DNA of 64,000 nt from JBHOQS01 sp042408875 (GTDB taxonomy: Bacteria > Chloroflexota > UBA11872 > JBHOQS01): contig JBHOQS010000027.1 of the NCBI GenBank assembly GCA_042408875.1, forward strand, positions 310,001 to 374,000, written 5' to 3'. The translations under genes were made by a program, and so were the position numbers. The notes under the pieces were generated by a model. That model was not told the DNA's origin, did no database searches, and was given only the letters and a program-made list of their open reading frames with translations. Position 1 is the stretch's first letter. Every line of letters begins with the position of its first letter. Below, piece by piece: positions 58,324 to 64,000 of this stretch.

Positions 58324-58900
58324 GGCTGACCACCGATCGCTGTAAGGTGACGGTCGATATCCGTAGCAGCGATGGTAAGAGAGCAGGAAAGTTATGTTTT
58401 GCCGTCACGCGTACGGCGCCATAGGATCGGCGCCAGGTGTATGTGGCTCCTGGATCCACCTCGCTATCACTGATCCACTTGATCTCGACACATACTTGTA
58501 CTAGTGCGCTGCCACAATTCGTCGTGGATGGAATATCTTTGAGCGACTGTAGCTCGTTTTTGGCTGCTCGGAAGGCAGGGACAATTCGATCCCGGAGTTG
58601 TTGCGAAAGAATGTTGGCTCCGCTTTGGTCTTTGCACTCAAGCACTGTTGGATCTGGATTTGCTAGGACATCAGCTCTACACCAGGAGCCCTGAGGCAAT
58701 GGCTGAAGAGCAGCTGCAACATACGCGCTTGCCCAGGCGGAGTTGGTTAAAGATACATCAGCATAGAACATGCGACCGAGATCGAGTGCACCTAGGACGA
58801 GTAATAGCAGCACAGGGAGCACAAGTGCCAGCTCAACCGTAGCAGTACCCTTGCGGCTCGTAAGTTTGTGGAAGCGGTGGGGGCTTACGCTGCTAGACAT
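58304..58900 (-). CDS. TadE/TadF-like pseudopilin
   Basis: 198 residues from ATG 58900. Arg-Lys-Gly-Thr-Ala-Thr-Val-Glu-Leu-Ala-Leu-Val-Leu-Pro near residue 16 is the TadE-type start, with Gly-Ala-Leu-Asp-Leu-Gly-Arg-Met-Phe-Tyr following. Cys residues near 95, 125 and 130 suggest disulfides. First gene of a three-gene transcript (promoter at 59041) with the second TadE-like and TadG-like genes. Confidence 0.87.
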   Translation of the reverse strand: MSSSVSPHRFHKLTSRKGTATVELALVLPVLLLLVLGALDLGRMFYADVSLTNSAWASAYVAAALQPLPQGSWCRADVLANPDPTVLECKDQSGANILSQQLRDRIVPAFRAAKNELQSLKDIPSTTNCGSALVQVCVEIKWISDSEVDPGATYTWRRSYGAVRVTAKHNFPALLPSLLRISTVTLQRSVVSHVRYNS

Positions 58901-59040
58901 TTCGAACAACGACTTCTGCAGTCGGAACCAGCGCCTGCACGCTGTCTAGGCCGCTATATGGGCCGCTACTTCGGAGGCGAAGGTATAACGGTCAACTACG
59001 CCTGCGTGTCCTGTAGTAGCCAGTAGTTAGCTTGTAGTAG

Positions 59041-59069
59041 CTATAACACCTAGAATAATGACCCGCCAA
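59041..59069 (-). promoter_or_regulatory. Candidate promoter for the pseudopilin genes
   Basis: On the minus strand TTGGCG (59069-59064), 17 bases, TTATAG (59046-59041). The region 58910-59215 otherwise has only repeated GTAGTAG and CAGTAGTTAG motifs (59015-59040) and no gene. Confidence 0.5.
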
Positions 59070-59215
59070 GGCCCCCCGGGCGTGCTGCTGATCCGCCTTC
59101 AGGACAGGGCCCGATAGGTCGAATGGCGCATGGGATGTAGGCCCGCAGGCCCATGCCGGCGAGTGCTGGCAGGCGTCAGATACCTGGCCGGCCAGGGCCA
59201 GAACAGAGAATGCGC

Positions 59216-61138
59216 TCATCGCGCGAGCTGCTCGCCCAGGCGCAGGAGGGAGGGCACGGCGGGGCCGAGGAGAACGATGCCCAGCGCGGGGAAGATCAGG
59301 AAGATCATCGGGAAGAGCATCTTCACCGCCGCCTGGTGGGCCAGCTCCTCGGCCCGCTGGCGCCGCCGGATGCGCATCTGCCGCGCCTGCACGCTCAGCG
59401 TGTCGGCGAGGCTGCTCCCGAGCTCATCGGAGAGCAGCACGGCGCTGACGAAGACCGATACCTCCTGCACGCCCGTGCGGGTGGCCAGCCGGCGCAGCGC
59501 TTCCGCCCGGCTCATGCCCAGGCGCATCTCCTGCAAGACCAGGTCGAACTCCCGCGCCAGCTCGTTCTTCCACTTCTGCGCTACCTCCAGCAGCGCGGCG
59601 TCAAAACCCAGGCCAGCCTGCACCGAGATAGTCAGCAGGTCTAGAGCATCGGGCAGCTCACTCAGGATCTCTTCCTTCCGGCTGCGGATCCGGTGCCGAA
59701 GCCAAAACTGCGGCAGGTAGTAGCCGAGGCCTGCGCCGGCGAGTAGAAGGAGCAGCAGTGGAAACTCTGGGATCTCCCGCTGCACCAGGTACATCAGCCA
59801 GCCGCCCAGGGCAGCACTCACTGCGCGCACGAACAGGAACTGCTGGATCCCCCACCCATACGGGGACCCGGCCAGCGCGAGCTGCCGCTGCATGTCCTCG
59901 ATCTGGCGCTCCGGCAGAAGCCGCATGGCCAGCCCGGCCACCAATGCCACCAGCGGACTCATGATGCGCCAGCGCACGTACTGCGTCAGGCGCGGTGTGC
60001 GCGGGCTGCGCGGCGGCGTGACCCAGCGGCGCGCCAGGCGCCAGGTCTGCCGCCGGTACAGTAGGACGAGCCCTGCTCCAGAGCCCAGCAGCGCCATGCC
60101 GGCGGCGAGCGCGGCCAGCGCCAGGCGCTGCTCCAGGGGCACCTCAAACTCTGGCAGTTGCACCGCCGGCCCAGGCGGCGTGGGCACCGGTGCTACCACC
60201 GCCGGCGCGCGGTAGATCACCACTGTCTCCACTGGCGGCACCCCAGGCGGGGTGACGCGGATCTGGGCATGTACCTCGCTGGCCGGCTCGATGCCATCGG
60301 ACACGTAGGTCAGCTCGTAGCGGCCGTAGATCTGGTCGCCGACACGCCGCGCTAGCGCAGGCAGTTGCGTCGCCTGGGCTGTGCTGAAGAAACGCCCGCC
60401 ACTCTCCAGCGCGAGCTGCTCGAGCTGCGGCTCGGCGGCGCGGCTATGGTCCCCGGCAAGCAAGATGACATACACCGGCACACCCAGCTCCTTACCGAGC
60501 TGGGCCACCTCCTCCGGACGCCGCGCGCTCCCACCGTCCTCCCCGCGCACCAGCGCCACCACTGCCCGCGCCGAACGCGGGTCCCCGGCGCCGCCCGCCT
60601 GCATGACCGCGCTGTACAGGCCATCGTAGAGCCGGGGGGCCGACTCAGCAGCCGGCACGCTGTCCAGCAGCCGGTACAGGGCCGGCCGGTGGTCGGTGAA
60701 CACGGGTGCCGACTGCGCCGTCGCGCTGAGCACAGTGATGGCGGCCAGGTCCTGACTGCGCAGGCGCGCCAGCAGGGCAGCCCCGGCAGCCTGCATCTGC
60801 CGCAGCGGTTCGCCCGCCAGCGCCGCCGATCCCTCGACGGCCAAGACCAGCACCAGCGGCTCGGCCTTCTGGGCGACCGGGTACATCACCACGTCGCGCG
60901 GCGCCTTGCCGTTCTCACGCACCGTCACGTGGCGGCCGCTCAGGTTCGGCACCGGCGTGCCGTCCGGCGCCAGCACATCCAGCCGCAGCAGCACCCGCGG
61001 GAAGCCCGCCAGGCGCACCTCGCTGACCGCCAGGCTGCCGGCCGCGCCAGCGGTCATGGCAGCCAGTGCCAAGGCCAGCGCGGTAAATAGGAGCGTGAGT
61101 GCCCCGCTCTGGCATCGAGAGACCAGTCGCGTCCTCAT
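59216..61138 (-). CDS. tadC: VWA domain fused to a TadC-type type II secretion F protein
   Basis: 640 residues from ATG 61138 (a TTG six codons earlier is possible; neither has a good ribosome site). Signal or anchor helix at 10-30. Residues about 94-280 form a von Willebrand A-like domain. Its MIDAS reads Glu102-Gly-Ser104-Ala-Ala106, not Asp-x-Ser-x-Ser, so metal binding is doubtful. A Pro-rich linker and membrane helix (336-361) lead to a C-terminal half matching TadC: Leu-Pro-Asp-Ala-Leu-Asp-Leu-Leu near 495, Gly-Leu-Gly-Phe-Asp-Ala-Ala-Leu and Ser-Asp-Glu-Leu-Gly-Ser-Ser-Leu-Ala-Asp. Normally TadC is about 300 residues and separate. The fusion puts an extracytoplasmic binding domain on the platform protein. 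Confidence 0.85.
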   Translation of the reverse strand: MRTRLVSRCQSGALTLLFTALALALAAMTAGAAGSLAVSEVRLAGFPRVLLRLDVLAPDGTPVPNLSGRHVTVRENGKAPRDVVMYPVAQKAEPLVLVLAVEGSAALAGEPLRQMQAAGAALLARLRSQDLAAITVLSATAQSAPVFTDHRPALYRLLDSVPAAESAPRLYDGLYSAVMQAGGAGDPRSARAVVALVRGEDGGSARRPEEVAQLGKELGVPVYVILLAGDHSRAAEPQLEQLALESGGRFFSTAQATQLPALARRVGDQIYGRYELTYVSDGIEPASEVHAQIRVTPPGVPPVETVVIYRAPAVVAPVPTPPGPAVQLPEFEVPLEQRLALAALAAGMALLGSGAGLVLLYRRQTWRLARRWVTPPRSPRTPRLTQYVRWRIMSPLVALVAGLAMRLLPERQIEDMQRQLALAGSPYGWGIQQFLFVRAVSAALGGWLMYLVQREIPEFPLLLLLLAGAGLGYYLPQFWLRHRIRSRKEEILSELPDALDLLTISVQAGLGFDAALLEVAQKWKNELAREFDLVLQEMRLGMSRAEALRRLATRTGVQEVSVFVSAVLLSDELGSSLADTLSVQARQMRIRRRQRAEELAHQAAVKMLFPMIFLIFPALGIVLLGPAVPSLLRLGEQLAR

Positions 61139-61216
61139 CAGCAGTGTTAAACTCAATAATTAAAATTTAAATTAAAATAAAATCAAACTTTAATACTGAA
61201 ATTACTAAACTTTAAT
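61139..61216. repeat. AT-rich tract between tadB and the VWA-tadC gene
   Basis: About 75 bases of almost pure A/T: AATTAAAATTTAAATTAAAATAAAAT-like runs and the repeat AAACTTTAATA (around 61186 and 61206). It covers the stop region of tadB (whose last codons it supplies) and reaches the start of the next gene, leaving it without a Shine-Dalgarno sequence. Confidence 0.6.
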
Positions 61217-62218
61217 ATTTGAGATGCGGCGCAGTATTAGATAGCCCAGACCTACCATCACCAGGCCGGTGTACAGCATGATCTGGGTGATCCCCGGCTC
61301 GAAGAGCTGGCTGATATAGCTCGGGCTGGTCACAAACAGGATTGCCACCACGGCGAACGGTAACACGGTGATGATGGTCGCCGACAGGCGCTGGTGAGCC
61401 GTCAGCGAGCGGATCTCTCCGCGCACTCGCTCACGTTCACGCATCGTCTCCGCGATAGCCTCTAGCACGTGGGCCAGGTTGCCCCCCACGCGGTGCTGCA
61501 CATTGATCGCCGTGACCGCCATGTCCAGGTCGTCGCTGGGCACCCGGTCCACCATGCCCAGCAAGGCCTCCTGCTGAGTGAGCCCGAGCCCCATCTCGCG
61601 CATAGCCCGGGTGAACTCCTCAGCGATCGGGTTCTCCATCTCCCGGCCGACCATCGCCATGGCCTGGATCACGCCAGAGCCGCCTTCCAGGGCGGAGGCC
61701 ATCATCTGGAGCGCGTCGGGAAGCTGCTTTTCGAAGCTCTCCAGACGGCGCCGCTGGAGGAACCGGAGCACGGCGCGGGGGCTGAACCAGCCGAGCGCGG
61801 TAGCAGCCAGCCCGAAGAGTAGGTGGTTCAGCACCGGCTGCTGCTGGACGATCAGGAACACCAACAAGGGGAAGAGCGCCGTCAGGCTGAAGCGGATGAC
61901 CAGGAATTCCGTCGCGGTGATCGGCAAGCCAGCGCGCTGGAGCTCGCGGTGTACCGCCTGGATGTAGCGCCGGCGCGTCAGGCGGCGGTTGATCAAGAGG
62001 GCCAGGCGCCCGGTGCGGCGGGCCTGCCCGCGCTCGGCAGCCGGGACAGCAAGCTCAGCCAGGCGCACCAGCTCCGCCTCCCCGGCGAGCTGCGGTGCGA
62101 CGAACCCGGCGACGCGCTGGCTCAACCGGCGGTGCGGCAATACGAGCGCGAGGCCGCAGAAGAAGCACAGCACTGCTGCGGCTGCTAACAAGGCCGCGAG
62201 GAACGCGAGAAGCGACAT
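61205..62218 (-). CDS. tadB: TadB-type inner-membrane platform protein
   Basis: 337 residues with an N-terminal helix, two helices near 110-145 and two near 285-330. The T2SF domain (about 165-285) shows Gln-Leu-Pro-Asp-Ala-Leu-Gln-Met-Met-Ala-Ser-Ala-Leu, Gly-Gly-Ser-Gly-Val-Ile-Gln-Ala and Val-Gly-Gly-Asn-Leu-Ala-His-Val-Leu. TadB works with TadC as the membrane platform on which TadA drives pilin assembly. It starts 17 bases after tadA. Confidence 0.94.
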   Translation of the reverse strand: MSLLAFLAALLAAAAVLCFFCGLALVLPHRRLSQRVAGFVAPQLAGEAELVRLAELAVPAAERGQARRTGRLALLINRRLTRRRYIQAVHRELQRAGLPITATEFLVIRFSLTALFPLLVFLIVQQQPVLNHLLFGLAATALGWFSPRAVLRFLQRRRLESFEKQLPDALQMMASALEGGSGVIQAMAMVGREMENPIAEEFTRAMREMGLGLTQQEALLGMVDRVPSDDLDMAVTAINVQHRVGGNLAHVLEAIAETMRERERVRGEIRSLTAHQRLSATIITVLPFAVVAILFVTSPSYISQLFEPGITQIMLYTGLVMVGLGYLILRRISNIKV

Positions 62219-62235
62219 ACGGCGATCGATGTCCT

Positions 62236-63660
62236 CTAGCTGTTGAGTAGACCGCGTAGCCGGCCGTCCATGTCAGGACCTAGGCGCGTCGTGCTGATCC
62301 CAAAGGTCCTGGGTGGTAGGTAGATGCCATTCACCTCGAGCTTTTCCAGGAACTTGGGCCGGACCCCGGTTGGCACGAGTTGGCCGAGGATCCGCCCCTT
62401 CTCCACGCCGGACTGGCGGAAGGTGAACAGCTCCTGCAGTGTCACGACATCGCCCTCCATGCCCTGCACCTCCGTGACTGAGGTGACGCGCCGCACGCCA
62501 TCGTGCATGCGCTCAAGATAGACGATCAGGTCGATGGCAGAAGCGATCTGCTCGCGCACTGCCCGCAGGGGGATGTCCACGCCGGCCATCAGCACCATCA
62601 TCTCCAGGCGAGAGATGGCATCGCGCGGGCTGTTGGCGTGCAGTGTGGTCATCGAGCCCTCATGGCCGGTGTTCATCGCTTGCAGCATATCCAGCGCCTC
62701 GGGCCCGCGACACTCGCCCACGATGATGCGGTCGGGGCGCATGCGCAAGGCGTTGATCACCAAGTCGCGGATGGTGATCTTGCCCTTGCCTTCGATGTTC
62801 GCTGGGCGGTGCTCCAGCGGGATGACATGGCGCTGGCGGAGTTGGAGCTCGGCAGCGTCTTCGATCGTGATGATCCGCTCGTTGTTTGGAATGTAGCCGG
62901 ACAGGATATTGAGCAGCGTCGTCTTGCCGGAGCTGGTTCCGCCGGCGACGAGGATATTCAACTTGCCGCGCACGCAGGCTGCCAGGAAGTCGATGACTTC
63001 AGGGGTAAGCGTGCCGAACTCGATCAAATGCTGCGCCGTCAGCGGCGAGCGAGCGAACTTGCGGATGGTCAGCACTGGCCCGATCAGCGAGAGCGGCGGG
63101 ATGATCGCGTTGACGCGCGAGCCATCGGGGAGGCGCGCATCCACCATCGGTGACGACTCATCGCAGCGGCGACCCAGCGGCGCGATGATGCGCTCGATGA
63201 TACGGCGCACATGCTCATCGTCCTCGAAGCGAATGTCGGTCTCCTCGAGGATGCCGTTGCGTTCGATCCACACCTGGTCGGGCCCGTTGACCATAATTTC
63301 GGTGATGGTGTCGTCCTGTAAGAGCGGCTCGATAGGCCCATAGGCCAGGATCTCTGCGGCGATGGCGTCGAACAAGCGCAGCCGCTCGGCCCGCGGTAGC
63401 GGGACACCTTCCTCCTCAAGCATCTCGTTGAACATCTGCTCGAGGTAGGAGCGCACCTGGGCCGGAGGGATCTCCGACAGGCGCTCGTTCAGCTCGTTGA
63501 TCAGGCGGCGCTGGAGTCGTTGGCGCAGCGCCCGCAAGTCGGCGCGTGACGGCAAGCGTTGCGTCTCGTCGAGTGGCTCTGTCTGCTTGTCCCGACGCAT
63601 CCCGCTGCCGCCGCCACGCCAGCCGGAGAGTCCGCCGGTCGGCAGGTGATTCACCGACAT
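62236..63660 (-). CDS. tadA: TadA/CpaF-type secretion ATPase
   Basis: 474 residues. Walker A Gly-Gly-Thr-Ser-Ser-Gly-Lys-Thr-Thr at 240-248, an Asp box (Thr-Ile-Glu-Asp-Ala-Ala-Glu-Leu), Walker B-like Arg-Ile-Ile-Val-Gly-Glu-Cys-Arg-Gly and His box Gly-Ser-Met-Thr-Thr-Leu-His-Ala-Asn. The N-terminal 100 residues are the CpaF-type all-helical domain. It powers extension (and in some systems retraction) of Tad pili. First complete gene of the minus-strand tad cluster. Confidence 0.97.
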   Translation of the reverse strand: MSVNHLPTGGLSGWRGGGSGMRRDKQTEPLDETQRLPSRADLRALRQRLQRRLINELNERLSEIPPAQVRSYLEQMFNEMLEEEGVPLPRAERLRLFDAIAAEILAYGPIEPLLQDDTITEIMVNGPDQVWIERNGILEETDIRFEDDEHVRRIIERIIAPLGRRCDESSPMVDARLPDGSRVNAIIPPLSLIGPVLTIRKFARSPLTAQHLIEFGTLTPEVIDFLAACVRGKLNILVAGGTSSGKTTLLNILSGYIPNNERIITIEDAAELQLRQRHVIPLEHRPANIEGKGKITIRDLVINALRMRPDRIIVGECRGPEALDMLQAMNTGHEGSMTTLHANSPRDAISRLEMMVLMAGVDIPLRAVREQIASAIDLIVYLERMHDGVRRVTSVTEVQGMEGDVVTLQELFTFRQSGVEKGRILGQLVPTGVRPKFLEKLEVNGIYLPPRTFGISTTRLGPDMDGRLRGLLNS

Positions 63661-63784
63661 GGCACTCCCTCCCTTCAGAGCGAGCTATTCCCTACCACCC
63701 GATCGCGGGTGCGTCCCAGCCCGGTCGGGAAGCCTGCGTTCTGCGCCCCTCCGGGCGCACCCGGCCCTCCCTCGGCGCTGGCTC

Positions 63785-64000
63785 TCATCCGCCCGGTAGA
63801 GCACGCCGGCTGGGGCGCAGGCGGCTGAGCACCTGCGTGAATGACAGCACCCCAGCGCGCGTGCTCGGCTCCGGTGCTGCGTCAGCTTCTTGGCTGGAGC
63901 CAACCGCCTCAAGCGGTTCCTTGCCTGCAGCCAGCCGGCGCGCCAGGTCCATGATGTCCTTCGCCGCGGGCGAGCGCGGGTGCGAGATCAGCACTGGCTC
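63785..64000 (-). CDS. C-terminus of a CpaE/TadZ-like protein (partial)
   Basis: The frame is open to the right edge of the window. The visible 71 residues read Glu-Pro-Val-Leu-Ile-Ser-His-Pro-Arg-Ser-Pro-Ala-Ala-Lys-Asp-Ile-Met-Asp-Leu-Ala, a pattern found at the end of CpaE/TadZ ATPases that localise Tad pili, then a disordered Ala/Glu/Ser tail and a basic end. The position, directly upstream of tadA, supports the call. The ATPase core lies outside the window. Confidence 0.6.
   Translation of the reverse strand, partial: EPVLISHPRSPAAKDIMDLARRLAAGKEPLEAVGSSQEADAAPEPSTRAGVLSFTQVLSRLRPSRRALPGG

Overview
The window is a GC-rich bacterial chromosome segment, most likely from an aerobic, possibly thermophilic member of the Chloroflexota. 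The indications are a caa3-type cytochrome oxidase operon with a CtaG assembly factor, a Tad/Flp pilus locus, DUF2079 and GT39-like membrane proteins, a large eukaryote-type isoleucyl-tRNA synthetase behind a T-box, and many stand-alone sugar-acid, sulfatase and oxidoreductase genes. The class cannot be fixed from sequence reading alone. There is no phage or conjugative module. The only mobile DNA is two decayed insertion sequences.

Layout. 1-7.1 kb: a membrane glycosyltransferase-like protein, a DUF423 protein, a GntR regulator, a TPR protein fused to sigma-factor-like regions with a zinc-finger anti-sigma-like partner, an SDR epimerase, a MOSC protein and a sulfatase-fold hydrolase with a Thr nucleophile. 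7.6-15.3 kb: a cluster with a DUF2064 transferase, two radical SAM proteins (the second frameshifted), an acyl-CoA dehydrogenase-like flavoprotein, DinB, DoxX, a GT2 glycosyltransferase and a DUF2079 protein. 15.4-19.8 kb: rplS, rnhB, an unknown protein abutting an enolase-superfamily enzyme, and a PAP2-like phosphatase. 20.0-25.8 kb: tRNA-Val, an orphan sugar-binding lipoprotein, an aminotransferase, a secreted Asp-box protein and a second DinB. 25.9-30.1 kb: a broken IS5-type element, a large glycoside-hydrolase-like protein and an ISAs1 remnant.

30.2-34.9 kb holds a complete T-box leader (consensus promoter, specifier candidate AUC, T-box sequence, terminator) ahead of an AlaX-like editing protein and ileS, followed by two perfect hairpins. 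35.1-49.0 kb is a mosaic of metabolic and membrane genes: a ThDP enzyme, an aldo/keto reductase, SirB1, a cupin, a rhamnonate-dehydratase-like enolase, a Cys-type sulfatase, a Gfo/Idh/MocA dehydrogenase, SppA, a DegT aminotransferase and a GT39-like protein. 49.0-53.9 kb is ctaC-ctaD-ctaE-subunit IV-ctaG on the minus strand.

54.1-64.0 kb holds tRNA-Ala and the Tad pilus locus: Flp pilin on the plus strand; a CpaE-like ATPase (cut by the window end), TadA/CpaF ATPase, TadB, a VWA-TadC fusion, two TadE-like pseudopilins and a TadG-like protein on the minus strand. The pseudopilin block and a neighbouring secreted protein are visibly AT-richer than their surroundings. Short AT-rich tracts built of small tandem repeats recur at gene boundaries (10.6, 38.5 and 61.2 kb) and are the most unusual non-coding texture here. 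No complete novel defence or mobile system was found. The best leads are the sigma/TPR fusion, the VWA-TadC fusion, the radical SAM cluster, a diverged intergenic repeat pair, and a repeat pair inside the dead IS.
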